The translations under genes and the position numbers were made by a program. The notes below the pieces were generated by a model. It saw only the letters and a program-made list of their open reading frames with translations, was not told where the DNA came from and did not search any database. From Ciceribacter sp. L1K22 (GTDB lineage: Bacteria; Pseudomonadota; Alphaproteobacteria; Rhizobiales; Rhizobiaceae): 64,000 nt of DNA. Each line of letters begins with the position of its first letter. Position 1 is the stretch's first letter. The stretch is taken from positions 250,177-314,176 of the forward strand of contig NZ_JAGFPK010000001.1 in assembly GCF_017599385.1 (NCBI RefSeq). The letters are read 5' to 3'. Positions 28,422 to 36,223 of the stretch are shown here, piece after piece.

Positions 28422-29390
28422 TTACTGCTGGAACAGCATCAGGATTTTCTCGGCGCTGGTGTTGGCGATGGAGAGCGCCTGGATGCCGAGCTGCTGCTGG
28501 GTCTGCAGCGCCTTGAGCTTGGTCGATTCCTCGTTCATGTCGGCATCGACAAGTCGTCCGACACCTTTGTCGATCACGTCCATGAGGTTGGAGACGAACT
28601 GGTCCTGCATCTCGATGCGCGTAATGATCGCGCCAAGGGTCGAGGCCGCGTCGGTCAGTTGCTCGAGGAGGCTGTCGACCACGCGGATCATGTCGTCGAG
28701 CGTGTCGTCGTCGGTCGTGTTGTCGATGGTGATCTCGGTACCGGTGGCGGCGGTGGTGGAGCCAACGTCGAGCAGATAGTATTCGCGCGCAGTGCCGGTC
28801 GGTGTCGACGTCAGCAGATCCGCGTCAACCGTCATCGTCAGGAGGCCGCGTTCGGCATCCTCGGTGTCGATCAAAACGGAGTTCTCGGTGTCGAAGTCGA
28901 GGGTTGTCACCTCGACGCTGCCGTCGGCGTTGCGGACGAAGGAGGACACGACCTGCTTTGTGCCCAGTGGCCCGGTATCGGTGTTGTAGAGCCAGTTCTG
29001 GCCCGAGAAGGACGCCGACTGCGTGGTCGAGATCAGCTGGTTCTTCAGCTCGTCCATTTCATCGTTGATCTTGCCCTTGTCGACACCCGGCTCGCGCGCG
29101 GCCACCAGCTTGGCCTTGATCTCCGTCATCACGTCGATGACGTTGTCGAGCGCGGTGTAGGCGGTATCGACAGTCGCGGCACCGAGGCCAAGGGCGTCCG
29201 ACACGGTCGAAAGCGAGGCATTGTCGGAGCGCATCGTGGTGGCGATCGACCAATAGGCGGCATTGTCCGCCGCGGTCTCGACGCGGTAACCCGAGGATAC
29301 GCGGCGCTGCGTCGTCTCGAGACTGCTGTCGATGGCCCGGAGGGTCTGCAGCGCGGCCATGGCCGCCGCATTGGTCAAGATACTTGTCAT
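28422..29390 (-). CDS. flaC: Flagellin (short member, FlaC-like)
   Basis: A 322-residue filament subunit, about 70 residues shorter than the other three. The conserved ends are MTSILTNAAAMAALQTLR and NEESTKLKALQTQQQLGIQA, forming the coiled D0/D1 core. The surface domain in the centre is reduced. Length and last place in the row of four match FlaC of S. meliloti, and the naming follows that. It has its own promoter region with the shared flagellin motif and a CtrA-like box, but not the SD-covering hairpin seen in the others. Confidence 0.88.
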   Translation of the reverse strand: MTSILTNAAAMAALQTLRAIDSSLETTQRRVSSGYRVETAADNAAYWSIATTMRSDNASLSTVSDALGLGAATVDTAYTALDNVIDVMTEIKAKLVAAREPGVDKGKINDEMDELKNQLISTTQSASFSGQNWLYNTDTGPLGTKQVVSSFVRNADGSVEVTTLDFDTENSVLIDTEDAERGLLTMTVDADLLTSTPTGTAREYYLLDVGSTTAATGTEITIDNTTDDDTLDDMIRVVDSLLEQLTDAASTLGAIITRIEMQDQFVSNLMDVIDKGVGRLVDADMNEESTKLKALQTQQQLGIQALSIANTSAEKILMLFQQ

Positions 29391-29415
29391 CTATGAAGCC
29401 CTGTTGCGCGTCGAA

Positions 29416-29459
29416 AAACATCCGGCGCGAAGTCCGGTGCTGACGGGCGGGCATCATGC
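29416..29459 (-). promoter_or_regulatory. Conserved flagellin upstream motif (flaC)
   Basis: Read leftward: GCATGATGC (29459-29451), a C/G-rich spacer, then CCGGATGTTT (29425-29416). It ends 26 bases upstream of the start codon. The arrangement matches the motifs before flaA, flaB, flaD and icpA. It is likely a late (class III) promoter or activator site. Confidence 0.55.
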
Positions 29460-29492
29460 TGGCCACGCGCAACGCGCGGCTCCCGTCAAACG

Positions 29493-29508
29493 TTAACAAA
29501 TCGTTAAC
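29493..29508. promoter_or_regulatory. CtrA-like box upstream of flaC
   Basis: TTAA-CAAATCG-TTAAC, an exact TTAA-N7-TTAAC site, lies about 105 bases upstream of flaC. Further GTTAAC elements follow. Its function is inferred from the known consensus. Confidence 0.55.
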
Positions 29509-29613
29509 GGTCGCATTTAACAAGGCGCAGACGGGCTTGGCAAGGCTGGGAAGGGTAGTATTTGGCTTTCCGGACACACGCCTAAAGCCTCGCGCAAGGC
29601 CCGGAAAACGAAA

Positions 29614-29637
29614 GCCGCGCCCCCGGGAGGGCGCGGC
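29614..29637 (-). terminator. Terminator of flaD
   Basis: GCCGCGCCC and GGGCGCGGC form a perfect 9-bp stem with a 6-base loop. In the leftward direction they are followed by TTTCGTTTT. It lies 35 bases beyond the flaD stop and is a standard intrinsic terminator. Confidence 0.85.
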
Positions 29638-29671
29638 CATTTCAGAGGATGCCTGATCCTTAAGCTGCCGA

Positions 29672-30844
29672 TTAACGGAACAGCGAGAGGATAACTTCCG
29701 AAGAGGAGTTCGCGATCGACAGCGACTGGATGGCGAGCTGCTGCTGGGTCTGCAAGGCCTTCAGGCGGGTCGATTCTTCGTTCATGTCAGCGTCGACGAG
29801 ACGACCAACACCCGAGTCGATCGAGTCCGACAGGCTGTTGACGAACTCGGTCTGCATGTCGATACGCATGCCGATCGAGCCGAGTTCAGCAGCGGCGCTG
29901 GTCATCAGCGTCAGGGCGTCGTCGACCATCTGGATCATGCCGTCAAGCTGAGCGGCAGTGGTGTTGTTGTCGATGACCAGGGTGTCGACAGATGTGTTGG
30001 TGGTGGTCGGTACCGACGTCAGGTCGACCGCCCACAATGCGGTGGTCGAGTCTTCGAAGGCCACTTCCTGATCGGCGACCGTGGTCTGGTCTACGGCGAC
30101 AACCCATGTGTCGTCGGCAACCTTGACGTAGTCGGACGTGCCGTCGTTGGCGTAGTTGCCGTCGAAGGTCGATGCGCCGCCGCCCTGTGCGATCACGTAA
30201 TCCGTGTCAAAAGAGGCAACAGAATAGGAAGAAACAACGCCGGCAACGTTGATGTTGAGGCTAATCGCATTGCCTTCGATCGAGGTGATGTTGTCGAGAA
30301 TGCCGGTGTCGCCGGCGGTGTCGAACAGAACGGTCTGGGTCGACAGTTCATAATCAACCTTCTTGACCGATACATTGCCGGCATCGTCACGGACGAAGGA
30401 GCCGACGACGCTCTTGGTCTGTGTGGATGTTACGTCAGCCTGCAGCCAGTTCTCGCCGGAGAACGAAGCAGCTTCCGAGATCGAGCGGAGCTGATCCTGT
30501 AGCTGGGAGATTTCTTCCTGGATCTTGTCCTTGTCGACGCCGTCTTCGGTTGCGGCAACGAGCTTGGCCTTGATTTCCTTTACCACTTCGATCGCCGACT
30601 CCATACCGGCGTAAGCGGTGTCGACCTTAGCAGCGCCGAGGCCGAGGGCATCCGACACGGCCGAAAGGGCCATGTTGTCGGAACGCATGGTGGTTGCGAT
30701 CGACCAGTAGGCGGCGTTGTCCGAAGCCTCGCCGACGCGCAGACCGGAGGAAACGCGAGCCTGCGTTTCTTCCAGGCCGGAAGAAATCGAACGCAGGGTG
30801 GAGAGTGCAGCCATAGCCGCGACGTTGGTCAGAATACTCGTCAT
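29672..30844 (-). CDS. flaD: Flagellin (third of four, FlaD-like)
   Basis: A 390-residue filament subunit. The N-terminal core starts MTSILTNVAAMAALSTLR and the C-terminus contains DADMNEESTRLKALQTQQ. The central domain (about residues 140-300) is beta-rich, with Thr/Asp/Val content like FlaA and FlaB, so these three are close relatives. It is transcribed alone, between two intrinsic terminators. The leader could fold over the ribosome binding site AAGGGG. The letter follows S. meliloti order flaA-flaB-flaD-flaC and is not proven by sequence. Confidence 0.88.
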   Translation of the reverse strand: MTSILTNVAAMAALSTLRSISSGLEETQARVSSGLRVGEASDNAAYWSIATTMRSDNMALSAVSDALGLGAAKVDTAYAGMESAIEVVKEIKAKLVAATEDGVDKDKIQEEISQLQDQLRSISEAASFSGENWLQADVTSTQTKSVVGSFVRDDAGNVSVKKVDYELSTQTVLFDTAGDTGILDNITSIEGNAISLNINVAGVVSSYSVASFDTDYVIAQGGGASTFDGNYANDGTSDYVKVADDTWVVAVDQTTVADQEVAFEDSTTALWAVDLTSVPTTTNTSVDTLVIDNNTTAAQLDGMIQMVDDALTLMTSAAAELGSIGMRIDMQTEFVNSLSDSIDSGVGRLVDADMNEESTRLKALQTQQQLAIQSLSIANSSSEVILSLFR

Positions 30845-30851
30845 AATGATG

Positions 30852-30881
30852 TGCCCCTTGGCGAAATGTTAGACAGGGACA
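30852..30881 (-). promoter_or_regulatory. Potential SD-covering hairpin in the flaD leader
   Basis: In the RNA sense, UGUCCCU (30881-30875) can pair with AGGGGCA (30858-30852) through seven pairs including one G-U, with a 16-base loop. The second arm includes the Shine-Dalgarno AGGGG. The same arrangement is found in flaB and flaA. Confidence 0.5.
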
Positions 30882-30919
30882 TTCCGGATTTTACCGGGAA
30901 CGGGTGACGTGCATCATGC
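30876..30919 (-). promoter_or_regulatory. Conserved flagellin upstream motif (flaD)
   Basis: Read leftward: GCATGATGC (30919-30911), then TTCCCGGT, then ATCCGGAATGTCCC (30889-30876). It is almost identical to flaB over its second half and lies 32-75 bases upstream of the start codon. Confidence 0.6.
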
Positions 30920-31310
30920 ATGTTAACGCCCCTGTGGCTGGGTTAACCCCCGTTCGATGGGAGGACCGTAGCCGGGCCATGGTTAATCATTGGTGAAGCA
31001 AGTTACTGATTTTACTTAATAAAACGTAACTGAAGGTAACCGTTTATTAGTGGATATTTCCGCTTCCTTAACAAACGGACCTCCAGCGATCGCGGCCGTT
31101 AACCGGTGGTGCCACGGCGCTTTGGATGGATCTCCTTGTTTTCCGGGCATAAGCCGCCGATCCTGCCCGGACCAACCGTTCCCGCCCGTTAACGATTGCG
31201 GATGCATGGCCTTGCGGTTTGTCAGGTCCCGACGGTTAAATTTTTCCCGATTTTTTTTACAGACCGGTCGCGGCAGACGACGCGGGATTTCCAGGGACGG
31301 AAGACAAACA
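30920..31310. other. Intergenic region between flaB and flaD
   Basis: No gene is supported in this part of the 544-base gap. It holds several GTTAAC elements and one ATGGTTAA (30979-30986; TTAACCAT on the other strand), the half-site form of the CtrA motif, upstream of the flaD motif. I see no other ordered structure. Confidence 0.5.
30979..30986 (-). promoter_or_regulatory. CtrA half-site-like element upstream of flaD
   Basis: TTAACCAT on the leftward strand, 135 bases upstream of flaD. The same octamer occurs at 32711-32718 (downstream of flaA, upstream of flaB) and 61869-61876 (upstream of icpA). An 8-base match alone is weak evidence. Confidence 0.4.
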
Positions 31311-31344
31311 AAACTGGCCGCACCGTTGCCGGTGCGGCCAGTTT
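31311..31344 (-). terminator. Terminator of flaB
   Basis: AAACTGGCCGCACCG and CGGTGCGGCCAGTTT form a perfect 15-bp stem around a 4-base loop (TTGC). In the leftward direction the stem is followed by TGTTTGTCTT. It lies 45 bases beyond the flaB stop and is a strong intrinsic terminator. Confidence 0.9.
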
Positions 31345-31388
31345 CCAAAGTTTCGTAGGGTGGCGGGCTATGCGCCCGGCTATCCCGC

Positions 31389-32573
31389 TTACTGACGGAA
31401 GAGCGTCAGGATGTTTTCCGAGGCGGTGTTGGCGATGGAGAGCGACTGGATCGCCAGCTGCTGCTGCGTCTGCAGGGCCTTCAGCCGGGTCGATTCCTCG
31501 TTCATATCCGCGTCGACCAGACGGCCGATGCCCGAGTCGATGGAGTCCGTGAGGGACGCGACGAAGTTCTGCTGCATCTCAATTCTCATTCCGATAGAGC
31601 CAAGGTCGGCGGTTGCGCTGATCATATCCTCCAGAGCGTCATCGACCATCTGCACCAGCGCATCGATCTGCCCCTCGGTGGTATTGTTGCTGATGCTGAG
31701 CGTCGAGACCGACGTCGAGGTCGTACCGGCTGTGGATGTCGTGTCGACCGCCCAAAGGGCCGTCGTCGAATCCTGGAAAGCAACCTCCTGCGTCGGCACC
31801 GTCGTCTGGTCGACGGCAAGAACCCAGGTATCGTCCGCGACCTTGACATAGTCGCTGGTGCCGTCGTTGGCGTAGCTGCCGTCGAACGTAGAGGCACCGG
31901 CACCCAGGGCAATGACTTCATCGGTCGTGAATGCAGCGACGGTGTAGGCGGAGGTGACGCCACCGATATTGATGCTGAGCGTAACGCTATTGCCTTCGAG
32001 CGAGTATTCGGTATCGAGAATGCCGTCGTTACCGCCGGTGTCGAACAGGACTGTTGCGGAGCTCAGCTCGTAATCGATCTTCTTGACCGAGACAGCACCG
32101 GTCTCGTCGCGGATAAAGGAGCCGACAACGCTCTTCGTCTCGAAGCCGCCGCTTGCGGCGAGGTCTGCCTGCAGCCAATTCTCGCCGGAGAACGAAGCGC
32201 CTTCGGCAATGCTCACCAGTTGGTCCTGCAACTGCGCGATTTCTTCCTGGATCTTGTTCTTGTCGACGCCTTCTTCGGTCGCGGCGACGAGCTTGGCCTT
32301 GATTTCTTTCACGACCTCAACGGCCGTTTCCATCCCTGCGTAGGCGGTGTCGATCTTGGCGGCGCCGAGACCGAGGGCGTCTTCGACAGCCGACAGTGCC
32401 ATGTTGTCGGAGCGCATGGTGGTCGCGATAGACCAGTATGCGGCGTTGTCGGAGGCTGTGCCAACCCGCAGGCCGGACGAGACGCGGGCCTGGGTTTCTT
32501 CCATGCTGGCGTCGATCGTGCGGAGAGTCTGGAGAGCGGCCATGGCCGCGACGTTGGTAAGGATGCTGGTCAT
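31389..32573 (-). CDS. flaB: Flagellin (second of four, FlaB-like)
   Basis: A 394-residue filament subunit. It has the conserved ends MTSILTNVAAMAALQTLR and DADMNEESTRLKALQTQQ, and a central surface domain close to FlaA and FlaD (for example DGTSDYVKVADDTWVLAVDQ shared with FlaA). A strong terminator lies downstream, so it is monocistronic. Its leader shares the two-part upstream motif and the potential SD-covering hairpin. Products of flaA, flaB and flaD probably mix in one complex filament. Confidence 0.9.
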   Translation of the reverse strand: MTSILTNVAAMAALQTLRTIDASMEETQARVSSGLRVGTASDNAAYWSIATTMRSDNMALSAVEDALGLGAAKIDTAYAGMETAVEVVKEIKAKLVAATEEGVDKNKIQEEIAQLQDQLVSIAEGASFSGENWLQADLAASGGFETKSVVGSFIRDETGAVSVKKIDYELSSATVLFDTGGNDGILDTEYSLEGNSVTLSINIGGVTSAYTVAAFTTDEVIALGAGASTFDGSYANDGTSDYVKVADDTWVLAVDQTTVPTQEVAFQDSTTALWAVDTTSTAGTTSTSVSTLSISNNTTEGQIDALVQMVDDALEDMISATADLGSIGMRIEMQQNFVASLTDSIDSGIGRLVDADMNEESTRLKALQTQQQLAIQSLSIANTASENILTLFRQ

Positions 32574-32581
32574 TTAAATAG

Positions 32582-32611
32582 TGCCCCTTGATTGGCGATT
32601 GGGAAGGGACA
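32582..32611 (-). promoter_or_regulatory. Potential SD-covering hairpin in the flaB leader
   Basis: In the RNA sense, UGUCCCUU (32611-32604) can pair with AAGGGGCA (32589-32582) through eight pairs with one G-U, around a 14-base loop. The second arm contains the Shine-Dalgarno AAGGGG, ten bases from the ATG. Confidence 0.5.
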
Positions 32612-32650
32612 TTCCGGATGGCACCGGGAACGACGGTCAGCATTCATGCC
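32606..32650 (-). promoter_or_regulatory. Conserved flagellin upstream motif (flaB)
   Basis: Read leftward: GGCATGAATGC (32650-32640), CCGTCGTTCCCGGT, then ATCCGGAATGTCCC (32619-32606). It lies 33-77 bases upstream of the start codon and matches flaD in its second half. Confidence 0.6.
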
Positions 32651-32710
32651 TGCTAACGTTCTTTTAAGGTGTGTTAACCCGTCGTTTCGATGCTTTGATC
32701 TAACTTAAAC

Positions 32711-32718
32711 ATGGTTAA
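32711..32718 (-). promoter_or_regulatory. CtrA half-site-like element upstream of flaB
   Basis: TTAACCAT on the leftward strand, 138 bases upstream of flaB, among several GTTAAC sequences. It is the same octamer and a similar distance as in flaD (135 bases). Confidence 0.4.
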
Positions 32719-32749
32719 CAAAAGCTAAACGGCCGTTAACAAAAGTAAA

Positions 32750-32775
32750 CACGCCGCGCCCAAGGGCGCGGCGTG
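32750..32775 (-). terminator. Terminator of flaA
   Basis: CACGCCGCGCCC and GGGCGCGGCGTG form a 12-base inverted repeat separated by AA. In the leftward direction the stem is followed by TTTACTTTTG. It lies 38 bases beyond the flaA stop. Confidence 0.88.
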
Positions 32776-32812
32776 CTCAAAATGCCTGAAATCAGGGTCT
32801 GCGGACTTCCGA

Positions 32813-33991
32813 TTAACGGAAGAGCTGCAGGATGACGTCGGTCGACGAGTTGGCGATCGACAGCGACTGGATGGCAAGCTGCTGCTGGGTCTGCAGTGCC
32901 TTCAGGCGGGTCGATTCCTCGTTCATGTCGGCGTCGACGAGACGACCAACACCGGCTTCGATCGAGTCGGACAGCTTGCCGAGGAACTCGCTCTGCATGT
33001 CGATGCGCATGCTGATCGAGCCGAGGTCGGCCGTCGCGCTGGTCATCAGCGACAGAGCGTCGTCTACCATCTGGATCATACCATCGAGCTGGGCAGCGGT
33101 GGTATTGTTGTCGATGGTAAGGGTCGATACGGATGCCGTTGTATTGACTGGAGCCGATGCCAGATCAACAGCCCACAGGGCATTCGTCGAGTCTTCATAG
33201 GCGACTTCCTGATCCGTGACGCCTGTCTGATCGACGGCCAGAACCCAGGTGTCATCGGCGACCTTGACGTAGTCGGACGTGCCGTCACTGGCGTAGTTGC
33301 CATCGAAGGTCGAGGAGCCAGCGCCGTTGGTGATAACGTCTTCGGTTGTGAAAGCAGCAACCGTGTAGGCCGAGGTCACACCTGCAACGTTGATGTTCAG
33401 GGTAACAGCGTCGCCATCGATGGTGGTCGTGGCATCGAGAATGCCGGTGTCGCCGCCGGTGTCGAACAGGACCGAGGTCGTCGACAGTTCATAGTTCACC
33501 TTCTGGACGCTGACGCTGCTGTCGGTGCGGACGAAGGAACCGATGACGCTCTTGGTTTCGGTGCCGCCGGCAGCCGTCAGGTCGGTCTGCAGCCAGTTCT
33601 CGCCGTTGAACGATGCCGATTCGGCGATCGAGATGAGCTGGTCCTGGAGCTGCGAGATTTCTTCCTGGATCTTGTCCTTGTCGACGCCGTCTTCGGTCGC
33701 GGCAACGAGCTTGGCCTTGATTTCCTTTACGACTTCAACAGCCGATTCCATACCGGCATAGGCCGTGTCGACCTTTGCGGCGCCGAGGCCGAGGGCGTCG
33801 GAAACGGTGGAAAGCGCCATATTGTCCGAACGCATGGTGGTCGCGATCGACCAATAGGCGGCGTTGTCGGACGCGGTGCCGACGCGCAGGCCGGACGAAA
33901 CGCGAGCCTGGGTCTTGTCGAGATTCGACGAGATGGAGCGGAGGGTTTCCAGCGCAGCCATTGCTGCGTTGTTGGTCAGAATGCTGGTCAT
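32813..33991 (-). CDS. flaA: Flagellin (first of four, FlaA-like, probable major subunit)
   Basis: A 392-residue filament subunit with conserved D0/D1 ends (MTSILTNNAAMAALETLR; DADMNEESTRLKALQTQQ) and a beta-rich centre like FlaB and FlaD. It is next to fliP, the place of flaA in S. meliloti, where FlaA is the principal flagellin. It has its own promoter region and terminator. The Shine-Dalgarno AAGGGA lies seven bases from the ATG and within a potential hairpin. Confidence 0.9.
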   Translation of the reverse strand: MTSILTNNAAMAALETLRSISSNLDKTQARVSSGLRVGTASDNAAYWSIATTMRSDNMALSTVSDALGLGAAKVDTAYAGMESAVEVVKEIKAKLVAATEDGVDKDKIQEEISQLQDQLISIAESASFNGENWLQTDLTAAGGTETKSVIGSFVRTDSSVSVQKVNYELSTTSVLFDTGGDTGILDATTTIDGDAVTLNINVAGVTSAYTVAAFTTEDVITNGAGSSTFDGNYASDGTSDYVKVADDTWVLAVDQTGVTDQEVAYEDSTNALWAVDLASAPVNTTASVSTLTIDNNTTAAQLDGMIQMVDDALSLMTSATADLGSISMRIDMQSEFLGKLSDSIEAGVGRLVDADMNEESTRLKALQTQQQLAIQSLSIANSSTDVILQLFR

Positions 33992-33996
33992 TTAAG

Positions 33997-34027
33997 TGTC
34001 CCTTAAAACGAAATACTGATGGGGACA
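33997..34027 (-). promoter_or_regulatory. Potential SD-covering hairpin in the flaA leader
   Basis: In the RNA sense, UGUCCC (34027-34022) can pair fully with GGGACA (34002-33997), six Watson-Crick pairs around a 19-base loop. The second arm overlaps the Shine-Dalgarno. The flaB/flaD arms read GGGGCA instead, which keeps the pairing through a G-U. Confidence 0.45.
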
Positions 34028-34071
34028 TACCGGACTGAATACTTACCGGTCACAGACCGTCGGCATCATGC
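34022..34071 (-). promoter_or_regulatory. Conserved flagellin upstream motif (flaA)
   Basis: Read leftward: GCATGATGC (34071-34063), ACGGTC, GACCGGT, then GTCCGGTATGTCCC (34035-34022). The spacing is about six bases longer than in the other copies. It lies 31-80 bases upstream of the start codon. Confidence 0.55.
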
Positions 34072-34214
34072 CATTTGGTGCCGCCCGCAGCGGCTCCCAG
34101 ACCGGTCGTGTGAGTTCAAAAATCACAGCCAATTATTGCCAACGCCTTAACAGAACGGGTCCAGAGGGACTCGTCTCGCGTGCATAGTAAACAAGGATTG
34201 AATCGATAAGGTTG

Positions 34215-34949
34215 TCAGGCGAAGGATCGCACCAGGCTTCCGACCATCAGGTTCCAGCCATCGATCAGCACGAAGAACAGGACCTTGAAGGGAAGCGAAA
34301 TCGATGTCGGCGGTAGCATCATCATACCCATGGCCATGGTGATTGTTGCGACAATCAGGTCGATGACCAGGAACGGCAGGATGACGAGGAAGCCGATCTC
34401 GAAGCCGCGGCGGATTTCCGACAGCATGAAGGCAGGGATCAGGACGCGGTAGTCGACACGGCCCTCGGTGATCGTCGTCTGGCCGCGTTCGTTGGCGATA
34501 TCGACGAAGAGGGCGAGATCCTTGTCGCGGGTATTCGCCTGCATGAAGGTGCGGAACGGCTCGGCGATGCGCTGGATGGCCTCCGCCTCGGTGATCTGAT
34601 TGTCGAGCAGCGGTTGGGCGCCATCGCTCCAGGCCCGGTCCATGGTAGGCGCCATGACGTAGAAGGTCATGAACAGCGCCAGGCTGACCAGGATCATGTT
34701 GGACGGCGTGGTCGCAAGTCCCATGCCGGAGCGCAGGATCGAAAAGGCGATGATGAAGCGCGGAAAGCTCGTCACCATGATCAGGATGCCGGGGGCGACC
34801 GAAAGAACGGTCAGCAATCCGAAGGTACGGATAATCCAGGCCGCGACCGAGCCGTCGATCGGCTCGTTGAAGATGTTGGGGAGTTGCTGAGCGTGCGCAA
34901 GCTCCGGTACCGCCATCATGACGGCGAAGAGAAATAGGAATCGAATCAT
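34215..34949 (-). CDS. fliP: Flagellar export pore protein FliP
   Basis: A 244-residue export-gate protein with a cleavable signal peptide (MIRFLFLFAVMMAVPELAHA), as usual for FliP. Four transmembrane helices follow, including VAPGILIMVTSFPRFIIAFS (the first signature) and FEIGFLVILPFLVIDLIVAT (the second). It is the last gene of the operon that begins with DUF1217-flgF, and overlaps fliL by four bases. Confidence 0.96.
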   Translation of the reverse strand: MIRFLFLFAVMMAVPELAHAQQLPNIFNEPIDGSVAAWIIRTFGLLTVLSVAPGILIMVTSFPRFIIAFSILRSGMGLATTPSNMILVSLALFMTFYVMAPTMDRAWSDGAQPLLDNQITEAEAIQRIAEPFRTFMQANTRDKDLALFVDIANERGQTTITEGRVDYRVLIPAFMLSEIRRGFEIGFLVILPFLVIDLIVATITMAMGMMMLPPTSISLPFKVLFFVLIDGWNLMVGSLVRSFA

Positions 34950-35458
34950 TCGATCACGAAGGTCCTGAACATCACCTTCGTTACTCGTCCTTCGGAGCGG
35001 AGGTCAACACGCTCCTGGATGTCATCCTTCAAATATTGAAAGCCACGCGGCCCCTCGACCTGCTGGAGGGAGACGGTGCGCAGATAGGCGAGGATATCCT
35101 GGTGGATGCTCTCGGCGATAACGACGTCAGGAGCGCCCTTGAACAGCAGAGCAACCTCGAGACGAATCCAGTTTTCGGACGGATAGGCGAGATTGGTAGT
35201 GATGGGCTCGAGCTGAACGATACCGTTCGCCTCGGTGGCGACGTGTGGCAGGCCTTCTTCTTCCTTGCCCCCGCCGTGACCTCCCGCCGCCTCGGCAGCT
35301 TTCTTCGCCTCGTCCTCGGCGACCTGCACCTTCGGCGCGATCATGCCGCCCACGACCCAGCCGCCACCGGCGCCCAGCAGCGTGAGGATCGCGATGGCCA
35401 CGATCATCATGACCATCGGAGATGTCTTTTTCTTCTGTTCGGTTTCCTCGGCTTCCAT
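34946..35458 (-). CDS. fliL: Flagellar basal-body-associated protein FliL
   Basis: A 170-residue inner-membrane protein that forms rings around the stator and supports torque. A short cytoplasmic Lys-rich start leads to one transmembrane helix (about residues 15-38). The periplasmic domain includes LEPITTNLAYPSENWIRLEV and ends in VTKVMFRTFVIE, the usual FliL C-terminus. The Gly/His/Glu-rich linker after the helix is variable. It overlaps fliP by four bases. Confidence 0.93.
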   Translation of the reverse strand: MEAEETEQKKKTSPMVMMIVAIAILTLLGAGGGWVVGGMIAPKVQVAEDEAKKAAEAAGGHGGGKEEEGLPHVATEANGIVQLEPITTNLAYPSENWIRLEVALLFKGAPDVVIAESIHQDILAYLRTVSLQQVEGPRGFQYLKDDIQERVDLRSEGRVTKVMFRTFVIE

Positions 35459-35503
35459 GTCCGGCTTTCCTGGCGTGGCGCTCTGCCCTTGAACCCGCCC
35501 TCC

Positions 35504-36223
35504 TTAGAAGGGCGAGTAGATGTCGACGACCTGCTGGCCGATCGGCGGCTGCTGAACTTCGGTCAGGCGGCCACGGCCGCCGTAGGAGATGCGGGCCTCG
35601 GCGATGCGCTCGTAGGAGATCGTGTTGTCGGCATCGACATCCTGCGGCCGAACGATACCGGCGACGTTGAGGATGCGGATTTCGTGGTTGACGCGAACCT
35701 CCTGCGAACCGCTGATCAAGAGATTGCCGTTTTCCAGCACACCGGTGACGACGGCCGCGACCAGGAGCGTCAGCTTCTCGGACCGTTCTGTCTTGCCCTT
35801 GCCCTTGGAACTCGTATCGGAGTCCGACCCGAGATCGCCGGTGGAGCCGGCATCCGTCGAGAAGCCCAGGAAGTTCTGGACATTGAGGCCCCATTTAAGG
35901 CCTGTCGAATTGGTACGGCTGCGATCGGTCGCGTTTTCGAACGAGGCCTTGTCGTTGATCTGAATGTTGACGGTGAGGATGTCGCCGACATTCAGCGCCC
36001 GCGCGTCCTTGAAGAGCGCCGACTGACTGTCGCTCCACAGCGAGTAGCCGCGCGCCACCTGCTGGGGCTGCTTAGGGTAGAGTGCCATCTGCGGCGTCTG
36101 GCTATAGCGCAGACCGCTGCCGATCGGGCTCATCGCCGGCGCGTTGCCGATTTCCTTGACCGTCTGGCTTTGGCAACCCGCCAGGACTACGAGAGCCAGA
36201 ACGGCCGGAATACGAGTGTTCAT
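35504..36223 (-). CDS. flgH: L-ring lipoprotein FlgH
   Basis: A 239-residue outer-membrane L-ring subunit. The lipobox VLAGCQSQ gives lipid attachment at Cys17. Conserved FlgH parts are SLWSDSQSALFKDARALNVG, DILTVNIQINDKASFENAT, VNHEIRILNVAGIVRPQDVD and a C-terminal YGGRGRLTEVQQPP. The start overlaps the motE stop by four bases. Length is typical. Confidence 0.96.
   Translation of the reverse strand: MNTRIPAVLALVVLAGCQSQTVKEIGNAPAMSPIGSGLRYSQTPQMALYPKQPQQVARGYSLWSDSQSALFKDARALNVGDILTVNIQINDKASFENATDRSRTNSTGLKWGLNVQNFLGFSTDAGSTGDLGSDSDTSSKGKGKTERSEKLTLLVAAVVTGVLENGNLLISGSQEVRVNHEIRILNVAGIVRPQDVDADNTISYERIAEARISYGGRGRLTEVQQPPIGQQVVDIYSPF

Noticed and set aside
34081..34095. Short GCCGC/GCGGC hairpin after fliP as a terminator
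   Set aside because: A five-base stem without a T run is expected by chance in this G+C-rich DNA.
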